In this document: positions 1-16,012 of the stretch, one piece after another
Layout of the letters: each line of letters starts with the position of its first letter
How positions within the stretch are numbered: the stretch's first letter is position 1
Source of the DNA: Cokeromyces recurvatus
Lineage: Eukaryota > Mucoromycota > Mucoromycetes > Mucorales > Mucoraceae
Direction of reading: 5' to 3'
Assembly: GCF_025118155.1 (NCBI RefSeq)
Contig: NW_026251398.1
Coordinates: 558,001-622,000 of the forward strand
Length of the DNA: 64,000 bases
Program-made: the position numbers and the translations under genes
The notes under the pieces: model-generated
What the model was told of the DNA's origin: nothing
Database searches by the model: none
What the model saw: the letters and a program-made list of their open reading frames with translations, nothing else

Positions 1-51
1 TGATAAAAAAAATACTATTGATCATTTAGTGTAATTGACATTATTATAAAG

Positions 52-2086
52 GTCGAGAAGCCATTATACAAAGTATGAAAGAAACTGATACAATGATTGT
101 TATGGGTGAGACAGGTTCAGGAAAAACAACTCGTAAGCATTCTTATTTCAAGAGAAAGATTTTTCTTTAAACAATTAATACATGGATTTATGTTTTAGAG
201 ATACCACAATTTTTAGTTGAAGCAGGTTTAGTATCAAAAGATTTAGGTGGTGTAGCTATTACACAACCTCGTCGAGTTGCTGCAGTCAATTTAGCCAAAC
301 GTGTAGCAGAAGAGACCATGACACGATTAGGAACTAAAGTTGGTTATACAGTCCGTTTTGATGATACATCTAGTCCACAAACCATTATCAAATACCTTAC
401 TGATGGTATGCTATTGCGTGAAATTCTATCAGATGAACTCCTTTTAAGATACAAAATTGTTATCCTCGATGAAGCACATGAACGTACATTAAGAACAGAC
501 ATGTTGTTTGGTATGATTAAAAAGATTCAAGAAATAAGACAGAAAAAGTATGAAGCTGGAGAAAAAGGTATTCAACCTTTAAAGATTATTGTCATGAGTG
601 CCACATTAGATGCCGAGAAATTCAGTGAATTCTTTAATAATGCAAAGATTCTTTATGTATCGGGTCGTTTATACCCTGTCGACACAATGTTTACAGTCGA
701 ACCACAAAACGATTATTTGGATGCAGCACTTGTCTCGATCTTTCAAATTCATGTGAATAATCCAAAAGGAGATATTCTCGTCTTTTTACCAGGTCAAGAT
801 GCAATTGAGAGTTTAGCTGCACTTGTTCAGGAATACTCAGCTCAATTAAGACCACAACAACAAAAATTGATGGCATGTCCACTATTTGCAGCCTTACCCC
901 CTTCTCAACAACAAAGAGTTTTCGATCCAGCACCAGAAAATACACGTAAGGTTATTTTAGCTACGAATATTGCAGAAACAAGTATTACAATTCCAGGTAT
1001 TCGCTATGTAATTGATAGTGGGTTAGCTAAATTACGTGGATTTAATCCAAAGATTGGCGTTGAATCACTTTTATTACATCCTATTTCAAAGAGTTCAGCA
1101 TGGCAAAGAACAGGTCGCGCAGGTAGAGAGGCTGCTGGTGTTTGTTACAGATTGTATACCGAGAATGTATTTAAAGAATTAGAGGATGATACTGTTCCTG
1201 AGATTAGACGATGTAACCTTTCTTCAGCAGTTCTTTCATTAAAGGCAAGTGGGATCGATAATGTGCTTGAATTTGATTATATGGATAGACCTTCAAGAGC
1301 GTCTCTCATACGTGCCTTGGAGGAATTATATGCTTTAGGAGCTATTGATGATAAGGGTTGTCTCTCTGATTTGGGTAAACAGATGGCTGAATTTCCACTT
1401 GATCCAACCTATTCAAAGGTTCTTATTCAGTCAAAAGAATATGGTTGTTCATTAGAAGTAATTGCTATCATTTCTTTATTATCTGTTGATTCCATCTTTT
1501 TTACTCCTTCTGATAAGCGTGAGCAAGCAGCTGAAGCAAGAAAGAAGTTTCTTCATCCTGATGGCGATCACTTGACTCTTTTAAATGTACTTAAATCATA
1601 TTGGGAAGTGAAAGGTGATATTGAATGGTGTAGAGAAAATTTTATTAATAATCGAAATATGAAGATTGCTATGGTAAAAAAAAAAGAAAAAAAAGAAAAA
1701 TACAAATTATTAGTCAATATTGAGTATTTTTTAACAATTTTAATTAGGAAGTACGAGATCAACTTATTCGATTTTGTGAGCGAATTGATATGGATCCAAA
1801 TAGTACATGTGGAGGAGAAACAGACAATGTCTTGAAGTGTTTCTTAACAGGCTTTTTCCAAAATACGGCACTATTACAGCCTGATGGATCTTACAAGAGC
1901 GTTGCAGGTAGCCAAGTAGTCAAGATTCATCCTGGATCTGCTATGTTTGGTAAACGAGTAGAAGGAATCATGTATAATGAATTAGTATTCACTACAAAAC
2001 ATTATGTGCGAGGTGTATCTGCTATACAGTCTGCTTGGTTACCTCAAGCAGCACCTAAATATTTTAATAATGTTAAAACAGCATAA
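52..2086 (+). CDS. DHX33: DEAH-box RNA helicase, DHX33/Dhr2-like (5' partial)
   Basis: DEAH helicases of this group use ATP to remodel RNA; Dhr2 and DHX33 act in nucleolar rRNA processing. Three exons are visible: about 52-132, 199-1673 and 1748-2086, and the gene begins upstream of the window. Motif I (GETGSGKTT) is split by the first intron. It is followed by TQPRRVAA, the DEAH box (LDEAHERT), SATLDAEKF, and the motif V/VI region with TNIAETSITIPG and QRTGRAGR. A winged-helix/ratchet region and an OB-fold region follow, ending in SAWLPQAAPKYF. The segment PQNDYLDAALVSIFQIH is very close to what I remember of human DHX33, more so than to DHX8, DHX15 or DHX35. Splicing at 1674-1747 joins KIAM to EVRDQLIRFC in frame. 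The family is certain; the DHX33 orthology is likely. Confidence 0.9.
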
Positions 2087-2175
2087 TAAATACAAAATAT
2101 GTATATTTTTAAGTTACACAAATGCATACCTTTTATTATTATTATTATTAAATAGTGCCATAGTTAAGAACTAAT

Positions 2176-3458
2176 ATGAAACAGCAGCAAACATTTTATC
2201 AGACTCGATTTGCATATCCAACGATGGCTAATATAAAACCTTCAATTAGAACACAGGGAGTCTTTTCTTCTTATCCAGATAGACTTAAGCATTCTGATGA
2301 TAATGCATTATTGTTACCAAAGACGTACATTCCAGCCAAAAAATTACGTTTTATTAGTCCTGGAAATGAGTCTGATGACGATGAATTAATAGAAGAAACT
2401 AATGAACAAGAGACCATTAAGATGAATGATGCTGCAAGTCAACAAAGTTTAAATATTGGAGTTGGGCCTATTAACGAAAAATGGCAAAAGACGATTCAAA
2501 GAAAGAATGAAGACCTAGTTTACTCATTTATTGAATTAAATAACATTGCAAATATGGATGAGATTTTAGTACCTATTAGATTAGATCTGGATATTGATTC
2601 AGTTAAACTTAGGGATAGATTTTTATGGAATATGAATGGTAAATCTGACATTCATTAAGATTCCTATAGTTAGATATAAACATATGTCATGTCAAATTTT
2701 AGAGCAATATATTACGCCTGAAAGGTTTGCTGAATTGTTATGTGAAGACCTTCAGTTAACGCCATTGAGTCGATTTATTCAACCTATCGCGGATTCAATT
2801 CGATCACAAGTTGTTGAATTTGAAACTTTTAGTAAAATCAACCTGTGCTTAAAACATACTCGAGTTATTATTCATGTAAATAAAATAAATAAACATATAA
2901 AATAATAACTGACTTGATAAAACATAGCTTGATCTACAGATAGGTAAGGTTAACTATCGCGATCAATTTGAGTGGGAATTGGATAGCAACGATGAGCAGA
3001 CGAATGCGCCAGAAGTATTTAGTCGTCAATTAGTATCCGAGTTAGGAGTAGGTGGAGAGTATTTGCCAATTATATCCCATGCTGTCAGAGAACAGTTATT
3101 TAGACTAAAAAGACAATATACAGAAGAGGTAATAGGATATCATCAGAATGCATATATCTGACTTTTATATCTAGTCAATGATGGAAGGAGAGGTTAAACA
3201 AATACTTGATAATGGATTCCGATCTATAGAAGAAACTAGAGACTGGGAGCCACGTTTAGAAGCTTTATCTGATAAAGAACTAGAAAAGTCATTAATATCT
3301 CAAGAAAGAAACATTAGGTAAGGTTAAGCAAAGAATACAAAAAAAAAAAAAAAAAAAAAAAGAGAGAGAGAGAGAAACTAAGAGTTTTTTTTTATATGCA
3401 TTTCTTTAGACGAATGAGAAGAGAAACACGATTCAGAAGATCGCTTCGTCATCAATAA
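2176..3458 (+). CDS. SNF5/Sfh1/SMARCB1 subunit of SWI/SNF-RSC remodelling complexes
   Basis: Core non-catalytic subunit of nucleosome-remodelling complexes in the nucleus. Five exons: 2176-2638, 2703-2875, 2928-3128, 3175-3317, 3410-3458, giving 342 residues. After an acidic N-terminal region come the two SNF5 repeats. Repeat 1 is VPIRLDLDIDSVKLRDRFLW followed by ITPERFAELLCEDL. Repeat 2 contains GKVNYRDQFEWEL, then FSRQLVSELGVGGEY and HAVREQL. The protein ends with the family's basic tail (NIRRRMRRETR). All four introns keep frame and restore the expected SNF5 order. Fungi have both Snf5 (SWI/SNF) and Sfh1 (RSC); the short length fits Sfh1 or a minimal SNF5, and I cannot separate them by eye. 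It lies in the same direction as the upstream helicase, 89 bp after its stop. Confidence 0.92.
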
Positions 3459-3740
3459 ACTTTGCTTCATATCGAAGATGATATAAAGCTATAAAAAAAG
3501 GAAATACATTTAGTAGCATCAAATGTTTGAAAGCTTTTACAGAATAAAGATAATATAAATCAAATAATTTAATTCGAATACAGTGATTCTCAATCTAAGT
3601 TTAATATCTTATCGTGTAATTCAAAATAGCTACTTTAATATTTAACATATCAGTGAAAACATAATAGAAATGGAGATAACACTCTGTCTTTTCCCTAATA
3701 GCGTATATTTATTCCTGTTTATAGTTTAACCAAATAAATT

Positions 3741-4234
3741 TTGGCAGCTTATAGAGATGCCTATAAAAGACATATTTTCCATGTGAACAATTCAAAGATA
3801 TTATCAAAGACTGTATTGTTTATAAATCGATACGAAGGTTATTTTCAATCCAAAAAATTAATTGTCAAAGGTATTTATGGTAGGCTTATGAAAAGTTGCA
3901 ATGTCTATCAAAGAATCAATATCCAAAAAGGTCAAAAAATAATATCCATAGTATCTTTTGAATTGATAGAGCCACTTATTACATTACTATTGGCATCGAT
4001 TTCGATAAAAGGAAAACCTCTTATTTTACAACCATTGATTACAGTCATTTAAATAAGAATGCTAACATTTATTGTGGTAGAAGAAAGGAAAGTAAAGAAG
4101 ATATAGTACATTCGAGAGACTTGGTCAAGATTGGAGTTCACCTTAATATTGCTTCTATTGTAGACATTTATAATAATCATAGTAATTTGGAAGAAAGTGT
4201 CAATGAATATACTTTGCTTTTAATTAGTATCTAA
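3741..4234 (+). pseudogene. Unassigned, probably decayed coding stretch in two frames
   Basis: Two open stretches follow each other in different frames. The first, 3741-4052, has no ATG start. The second runs from about 3961, right after a TGA, to the TAA at 4232-4234. The second reads like real protein, with charged and aromatic residues in balanced spacing (for example TSYFTTIDYSHLNK and HSRDLVKIGVHLN). No GT-AG intron that I can see joins them, so an old gene or transposon ORF with a frameshift near 3960 is the simplest reading. I do not recognise the family. It could also be chance open frame in AT-rich DNA. Confidence 0.25.
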
Positions 4235-4635
4235 GTCATATACCCATCATTTATCTTATTTCAAAAAAAAAAAAAGAAACCAATAATAAATTTGTATTTT
4301 ACTTTTATAAATGCATGAAGCTTTACAAGTATTCTTGTGTAAGGAGAAATAATACATTGCATTCTAGAATAAAGCAAATCAATCTAAATATTTATTTAGC
4401 ATTTATTCGTGTGTCTGTTTTCCCTTAAGAATAATATAAAGTGTATTCCACTTTACTATTTCCAAGAACATAAAGACAAAATTACTGAGTGGAGTGCATG
4501 TAGTTTTTTTTTCTCCATACATATAGCAAACGTGACTATGTAACTGACCCCAGATATGAAATAAAAATCTGTCAAATAAAGAACTACTCTGCCCTCCCCC
4601 TTTATTTTGTTTTTATTTGGTCCATTATAACTATA
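4235..4635. other. Intergenic, no gene seen
   Basis: AT-rich spacer before the uL4m start. It contains homopolymer runs (poly-A near 4263) and no convincing coding or RNA feature on either strand. Confidence 0.6.
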
Positions 4636-5543
4636 ATGACGTTTATGAGATCAATGTTGTGTGCCTCTTCATTATTAAAGGTGAACATCTCTTTTAATTT
4701 TTTAATTTTATTATAACATTTATGATTTACCCCTGGTTTAATTTAGACAGTATCTGTCCAAAAAAGAACATTAGCTACAACTATAGAAGCAGCCCCAAAA
4801 GGTAACAAAAAAGAATACCAAAAAAAACAGAACAAATGAATGTAAAATAAAAATAAATACTTATTAATTTAATCACTATAGTCATCCCTACTACTGTTCA
4901 AGCTTTTCTTCGTGATTTTAAAACCAATGAACCCACATCACTCATTGAGCTCGATAATTCAGTATTTGGACAACCCATTCGACGAGATATCCTCCATAGA
5001 GTCGTTGTTTGGCAAAGAGATGGTATGAGACAAGGCACACATTCAACTAAGACACGAAGCGAAGTACGAGGTACGTCCAAGAAATTGGCTCCTCAAAAAG
5101 GCCGTGGTAAGGCTCGTATAGGTGATGGCAAGGCACCCCATATTCGAGGTGGTGGTATCGCCTTTGGACCTAAGCCCCGTGATCACAGCACAAATTTACC
5201 TCGTAAAGTGCAGGAATTAGGTTTGCGAGTAGCACTGAGTGCTAAATACGTGCAAGACCAATTGGTGGTTGTTGAATCATTTAGTAATGTCTTCAAAAGC
5301 GAAAAACCTAAAACATGCGAATTGGATAGGATATTAAAAACGACTTATAATGATACACGCAAGTTGTTAATTGTCTTGAATTCATGTAATCCAATGATCG
5401 AATTGGCAGCTCGAAACTTGTCTAATTGTGAAGTGATTCATGTAGAGGAAACAAATGTCTTGGATTTATTGGCTTTTGATAAATTAATTATCGAAAAGAG
5501 TGCTGTCCAAACATTAGAGGAAGCTCTTAAAGTAGAATTATAA
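4636..5543 (+). CDS. Mitochondrial large-subunit ribosomal protein uL4m (bacterial L4 type)
   Basis: Structural protein of the mitochondrial large ribosomal subunit (yeast Yml6, human MRPL4). Three exons: 4636-4680, 4747-4801, 4882-5543, 253 residues. The first two short exons encode a basic, serine-rich presequence-like leader (MTFMRSMLCASSLLK, then TVSVQKRTLATT), which supports import into mitochondria. The mature part shows the L4 signature TRSEVRGTSKK, then QKGRGKARIGDGKAPH, RGGGIAFGPKPRDH and the conserved PRKVQELGLRVALS. The 3' exon alone is not a full L4; only with the two 5' exons does the family's N-terminal strand (SLIELDNSVFG) and leader appear. Start chosen as the first ATG of that leader. 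Confidence 0.93.
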
Positions 5544-5756
5544 TACTGTACAATATATGCCTTTTTTTTTTTTATAATTTTACTCTTTTATTGTTAAAAA
5601 TGGAAATAAAATATGTTATATACATTTTAAAGACATAAATATACATGTGTATTTTTTACTCCTTATGTCTAGCAAATACTGTGTTTTATATAATATATAT
5701 TTGAGTCAAACTTTTTTTTCTTAAAAGAATCTCTAAGCAGCAAATCTGGTCTTTTT

Positions 5757-9455
<3,699 letters not shown>

Positions 9456-9891
9456 TATATATTTATTTATTATATATAAACAAAGACTCCTTTATTTTTT
9501 TTTTAAAAAAAAAAAATAGAAAAAGAGGGAGAAAGTAGTCGTAATAATTGTCAAATTTTAAAAAAAAAAGCCATATTTTTTTTCCAAAAAAGAAAAAAAA
9601 AAAAAAAAAGAACTGAAAAAGTAACTGAAAAAGTTCAAAATAATAATATTTACATACATCATTAAAAATCAATCATATTTTATCTTTACTTTCAAATGCA
9701 TCATCAACTACTAAACAGAAAACAAAATAGTGTCTTTAAACACTACAAAGAATAACACTTCTTTTTCTATTAACGTATTTGATTGTTAACTACAACATGA
9801 ATACGTGCATATTATCCTTTTGTATGATATATTCAGCTATCTAAGAACAGTCATATATTGTTTTACGCGATAGTTAATAATAACAGTTTAT
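9456..9891. other. Spacer: helicase promoter region and CPSF6-like gene 3' end
   Basis: Upstream region of the helicase and 3' flank of the next minus-strand gene. Contains long poly-A and poly-T tracts (9490-9610) and no coding signal. Confidence 0.6.
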
Positions 9892-11283
9892 TTATTTATT
9901 ATTATTATTATTATTATTGTTTCCATCAAAAAATGCAGGGTTAATATACATGCCTCTGAAGCCAGCTCCATCATTAGTATTTCCTTGTTGATAGTTTTGA
10001 TAACCTGTCATTCTACTATTAGTATTACGATTAGGTCTTATCATGTTATTAGCACGCATTGTATTAACAGCATTAGGATTATTCATCATCATCATCTCAT
10101 TATATCCCATTCTTGTTGATGGAAATCCATATGATGGCATAAATCCTACCATAGCCGCTGCTGCTGCTGCCGCTGCTGCTGCTGATACAGGGAATCCACT
10201 GGATGAATTCATAGGCCCACCACGAGGTATCGTATTATTTGGCATTCGAGATGATTTGTTTGTATTTATTTCTAGTTTGAATACAAGTTATTACTATATC
10301 AAAATGAATGAATTAAGGGTTTTTTTTTTTTTTACCTTTAGACAAATGCTTGAATGGATTTGTTGAAGTAGTGAAGACTGCGTATACCTTTTTATGATCT
10401 AATTCACTAAAGTAAAAGTTAGTACATTGTAAAAAATCATATAGACATGTATGTATACAGTACGTATTATCAAAAATAGTTTTTGCTTGTAAAGCATAAT
10501 CTTTGTTTGTAAATTCAAAAAAGACAATTCTAAATATGAAAATTAAATATAAGAAATCATGAATCATATATTCGCTTACCCTTTAGATTTTCCATTATTT
10601 TTATGTTCAAAAAATGTCATTTCTTTAATTTGTTCTAACAGATTGGCTTTCTTTAATGGCTCTTTTATAATTTTATCTGTTGTATACTAATTGATGATAT
10701 AATCAACTTAATACATTTATAAATATAGAAACCGCAAGTTTAATCATTACCCAATGTAATTCACCAAGGTAAATAGATTGAGTTGGTTTTGTTGATATAC
10801 CTCTCAATTGAGTTAGAGCTTGGGGAATTGTTACATTATTATTATTTTGATAAACTGCTGCTGATTGAACCTTTTGCTCTATAAAAAAAATATATATATT
10901 TTCATTCATGGACATGTGAATTTTAAGTATGTATTTCTTTATTATTATTATTTTTACCTTTTTTCTTTACTTCATCTTTTTGTTCTTCATGTCGAGGCAC
11001 TTTCAAATTCTAAAAATTGAAATGAATGATATGTTAAGTATTCTTATCCTATATATAGAATGTACTTTTACTGATTCTTCTAATATTTCTTCTTTATCAT
11101 CATTCGTTCTTGTTCTTTTATTCGAAGTAATAGGCTTCTCAGTTGTAATTTCGTCTAAAATATCGTCAGACTATGAAAAGGATGAATTACTTTATGTAAT
11201 ATATGTATATATATATCACTAAAAACACTTTATACCTGACTAAAATCATAATCACCGTAAATATCAAATTCTTCTTCGTCCAT
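9892..11283 (-). CDS. CPSF6/CFIm68-like RNA-recognition-motif protein
   Basis: Cleavage factor Im large subunits (CPSF6/7) bind CFIm25 and choose poly(A) sites in the nucleus. Eight exons (minus): 11283-11236, 11170-11072, 11009-10958, 10878-10751, 10686-10580, 10529-10464, 10406-10336, 10271-9892; 316 residues. An acidic N-terminus (MDEEEFDIYGDYDFSQ) resembles the start of CPSF6-type proteins. The single RRM begins SIYLGELHW (RNP2-like), continues YTTDKIIKEPLKKANL, MTFFEHKNNGKSKG and IVFFEFTNKDYA (RNP1-like), and ends KKVYAVFTTSTNPFK, which matches the CPSF6 layout. The C-terminus is Asn/Met-rich with a poly-Ala run rather than the RS domain of animals. Every splice junction restores the RRM. 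The family call is good; CPSF6 versus a related hnRNP-like RRM protein is not fully proven. Confidence 0.75.
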
Positions 11284-11358
11284 TATATATAATTGACATT
11301 CAGTAGAGAAAAAGAAGAAATAAAAAAGATAATGAAATGACCTATTTCTTGTTTTTAC

Positions 11359-11389
<31 letters not shown>

Positions 11390-11731
11390 ATAAAGTGTGA
11401 CTTTATTCATATAATTTGCATAAATATGCATCATATTAAGACAAATATTATTAGGGTTTATTATAACAAAAAAAAAAAAAGAGTGTAATGTATATTATAT
11501 AAAAAATGAAAGACAGTACATAAATAGTATAATAAAGAGGTATTATAAGTTTAATGATATACATTTCTTCTTTTTCTTTCTTTTCTTTTTCTTTTTTTTT
11601 TTTTTTAAAAAAGAAAAAAAAGGAAGGAAGGGAGGGCATAGTAGAGTGTATAAATGTTAATTAGTAGATGTAGAGGAATACCTATGTATAATACACTATA
11701 AGTTAAATGCATGTGATGTAAAACAGTCATC
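11284..11731. other. Spacer, no gene seen
   Basis: Between two minus-strand genes. Contains a 30-nt poly-A run (about 11358-11387) and T/C-rich tracts; no gene found. Confidence 0.6.
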
Positions 11732-12721
11732 TTACTTTTTTAAATTTGAATTTTCTTCAACAAGCCTTTCAACTTCTGCCAAGAGCTCATCTTGTAGTTT
11801 CTTCATATGTTCTAATTGTTGTACAGCACGACTTAAAAGAGCAGCTTTACTTAATTTTTTGTTAGCACAGCCAGGTAAGTGTTTCTTTAAGACTTCAAAA
11901 CCATCCTTGATTTGTGCACGTCTTTTTTGTTCAGATTGAATATGAATTTGACGTCGAATTTCAGACATAGATAGTTGCTGTCTATTTAAATAAATAAATA
12001 ATTAGCATATGAATGATAGATGTATATATATATTTATTATTTACTCTTCTTCATTATCATATGAATAATCGTTAGTTAATTTCTTAATATAATGGCTATC
12101 ACTATCAGTTCCTGTCATACGTTTACGCTTCTTTAACGTTTGATTTTCATAATTTGATTTTGAATATTCAAGAAACTCGGTTTGATAGAACTCAACAGGT
12201 ACTGTATTAGCACGAGCAATAGTTTCTCTCACTCTTTCTTCAGTTGATTGTTCCAGTGAAGGAGGTGGAACGAGAGGATTGACTAACAAAGAACGTTGCT
12301 GATTAGGCAAAGTACTAGTTGAAGTAGATAGATCACCCTTATTATGATTAAAATGAACAGCAGGCGGTGTGCGAGGTGAACTATAGCCAGCAGAAGAAAT
12401 AGAAGACGGACTTCCTCTATTAATTAAACTATTAGCGTCTTGGTGCTGAGGAGGATAATAAGGATGATGATTTAACCAGTGTGGATGATTATTACACATA
12501 TTATAATATTCTTGTTGCTGTTGCTGTTGTTGCTGTTGCTGTTGCTGTTGCTGATGATACTGATGACGATCAACCAAAATAGTATTATTATTAGGATAGT
12601 TTTGTGAATAAACTATATGAGAAGCTTGATGCTGTAAAAGAGTCGAAGGATTATTATTATTATTTATCATTGGCATTGAATTGACATAAGGATACTGTTG
12701 CTGCTGCTGTTGTTTATTCAT
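11732..12721 (-). CDS. bHLH transcription factor, Mondo/MLX-like
   Basis: Nuclear E-box-binding factor. Two exons: 12721-12045 and 11981-11732, 308 residues. The N-terminal two thirds is low complexity (Gln and Asn runs, many His/Tyr) with a basic patch (LKKRKR). The C-terminus holds a basic helix-loop-helix: HIQSEQKRRAQIKDGFEVLK, a loop with LPGCANKKLSKA, then ALLSRAVQQLEHMKKL, running into a short leucine-zipper-like helix (LLAEVERLVEENSNLKK). The EQKRR core with a K-x-G helix-1 resembles MLX/MondoA rather than Myc or INO4, as I remember them. It faces a 3.3-kb upstream intergenic region, compatible with complex regulation. Confidence 0.82.
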
Positions 12722-15700
12722 ATCTTTAAAGGAATGACTAGTTTAAGGAATGTAAAGGAATGTAGAATAATAGTAAAGGAAAAGGAAAGGAGAGCCTTTT
12801 TTTTTTTTTTTTGGTTTTAATGATGATCAGAAGAAGAAAAAAGCCTTTTTTTTCTTTTTTCTTTTTCCTTTTTTTTTTTTTTTTTTTTTTTCTTTAGTTT
12901 AAAAATAAAATTGGAGGGCCACCTACTGTTGTTATCCCGATCTATAAAGAATAATATTATTTAAATAATGGCAAGTTTCACATTTTAATATAAATGTTAT
13001 TCTGTATATTATTTACAACTTCAAACTCTTCAAGTCTATAGCGTCGTGTCTATATCTACTATATATATATTATCTTGAAGGCAATTTCCACAAGTCGTGC
13101 ATATCTTAGCTATCATAGTATTGACCTTCTATAAAATTATATAGTAAAGGCCTTGTATTTTATGCGCTTCATATATACACACGTGGTTGCTTTTTTTAAT
13201 TTAAAAGAGAAAATAAAAAGAGTTTAATTCTACACGAGGTTTTCATATCGGAGCTTCCTTACGTTTTCAAACATGTTTGTCGTAGCGGTAGTTATTAGCT
13301 TATTACAATAGTAAAATAGGCAAACATACATATGTTTAAATGAAACATGACAACGATTGTTAATATTTTTAGAATTCTTTTTAGTGCTATTTGTTTCTTG
13401 GTAAAAGTTCTCTAAAATTAGAAAGATTTTATTTAACAGGATTGGATCTTTTTTTATTTATTTATTTATTTTATTTTTTTCTTTTCTTTTGATTTGCATC
13501 CTGTGGGACTTGGATTTATTCCTATTCATTTTTTTGATTTAAAAGTCATCAGTAAAGACTTGAGAATGCACAACTTGATAATTTATTTATTTTAAACATA
13601 TTTGCGGTTTTTAAATTTTTGCTATACTACGGCTAGTAGACTCAACCGACCTTTGTCTTTTGACTTTGTTGAGAGATTGACAAGTTATGGCTGTCATCAT
13701 TTAGAGGAACTAAATCTTTCTTTATTAGATCTACTACATAAAATGAGGATTTTGTTTTAAGCAGAATGAATATATATTATACTACAAATATAATTAATAT
13801 AAAGAACGGGATATCGAGTGATAGAGAAGCATAAGAGATACATAAGACAGGATTAAAAAAAAAAAAAAAAAAAAAAAGTATGTCTATAATGGGTATTCTA
13901 TTATAGTTATTAAAAAAAATAAGGGTAATAATACGGTTAGCTTATCCTTCCCCCACCCCCTCCCCTCCACAGTCTTGCACAGTAACCTGTATAACGACAT
14001 CTTTAACACTTGTAGTTAGTAGTCATGTATTATCTTCATCTGCTATCTTTTGTTTCGTTTAACGCCTAACTTGATTTTCAACTCCCCTATTTTCTTAATT
14101 AGGTTTCGGAAAAGGGGAATAGATGATAAGGTACTTGGAATTATACCCGCAATAAGAAATAAGAGCTTGTATCTTAACTAACTTATGAATAGGTGTACTA
14201 TCCATTATCAAAGACCATTCTTTTATTTTATATACATTAAGAACATACATCAGATTATACCATTAAGAAACTAAGAGATAGTGCAGATTTCCCTCCTCCC
14301 CACCTTCCTTAACCATTCACTTTTAGAACCTCGGAATGATGATGTTTAAAATATCTCTTTTTCTTGAGTACGACAGGTGTTGGGTTTCCAAAGATAAGAA
14401 GGCCAGTGATATCTTCCTTTCTTTTTTAATATAATGATGCTCTCCAATCATAGTCATATAAATATCCTTTCACGTATCGAATGTGACTTTGTCAGGCACA
14501 CCAATAAAGAGACCCACCAAGATTTGGTTTTTTTTTTAATATGTAGATTCAAATCCTGCTATATTATCAATAAATACTCAATTTTCCATATAATCAAAAT
14601 CATTTACGGCTTTCCATCCGAGTATCATAATTTAATTTTTCTTTTCTAAAATGTCAATATGAGCCTTATCTGATAACTTTAATACCAATTCGTAATACCT
14701 CAATAAGTACTTGTAAATAACTGACACAAACATGAATAAACTAAGGATGGCTATGATGAGGGAAAGTTATCCCTATTAGAACCAACGCTTTGTCAAGATA
14801 ATTTTCATAAAATTGAATAGGAAAAAAAAAAAATACTAAATGTTCTTAAAACAACTTTTGATTTCCGAAATTGCGCTTCTCTAGTAGTTTGATCTTGTCT
14901 TTTTTGTTGAAGTTAAAATTTCCTACTTCTTCTATCACAGACTTTATAGTTATTACTCTATATAATAGTAGCAGTAATGGTGGTGGTGATTGTCTAGTTC
15001 ATACTATAACATCAATTTTTTTCCTTTTCTTATACAGATGCAAAATTACCGTCAACAAAGGCATACCAAAGTAAAACTATTCATTTGACTTCTTAATATA
15101 CTTTTAATATTATATACATCCTCCTAACAAATTGAAACACTTGTAGATACTTGTATTACCCTATGCTGTCTCTACTTGTTTACTCTTCTTCTTTATTTGC
15201 AACTCTAATTGGAGCTTAATAGCTGATTCGAGAATGCTACTGTTTATATCCTATTGTGGTGAGCCCATAATATAATGATTCGTAGCTAGTACACCAGTCC
15301 ATCTTATAAGTTTTGTGATCTATACTCTTCATTCGGCATATGAATTGTTTGTTTCTGTTTTCATATCTTGGGAAATACTTTGACCTAAAAAAAAAACATT
15401 ATTTCAAATATCAAAATACATCATAGTACAGTGCTTGACTGTGACAAATTTGAAAGTAACAGTAATCTACTTTATACAAGACATTAATACATATAAGGTC
15501 TTTTTATTTATTTATGGTCCAACACCAATTCACCTTATCTTTTGAACAGAGTATGATAATAGTTTTAAACTACTATAATGTATTATTCAATTTATACGTG
15601 TATCTATTTTACTTTACAGCTTAAAAAAAAAAAAAAAAGAAGAAGATTACATAGTATGTAATAACGAATATATATTGTCAAAGTAAACAGTATAATTACT

Positions 15701-15955
15701 ACTACTTTTTTTTTTTTATAATACAAAAAACATAGAGTATAAAGAAATTTATCATACAATACATAGACATACATGCATATAAATATATGACGATTTTATA
15801 AGATGTACATTATAAGATAGACTATAATAGTAAAATCTATCCACTTTATCTTTCTTAGTAATTTCATCATAATACTACATCATACTTTAATATAAATAGT
15901 GATTTAAAATATACACTGTATTTCCTAAAAAAAAAAAATCAAAATCCGTCATTTA

Positions 15956-15995
<40 letters not shown>

Positions 15996-16012
15996 TACAT
16001 AAAAAAAAAATA
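12722..16012. other. 3.3-kb intergenic region between divergent bHLH and kanadaptin genes
   Basis: Largest gene-free stretch of the left half. I see short open frames (14434-14649, 14871-15074) without domains or codon structure, pyrimidine tracts (12798-12890), poly-A at 13856-13877 and poly-T before the kanadaptin start. No tRNA-like or repeat structure was recognised. It probably holds the promoters of both flanking genes. Confidence 0.5.
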
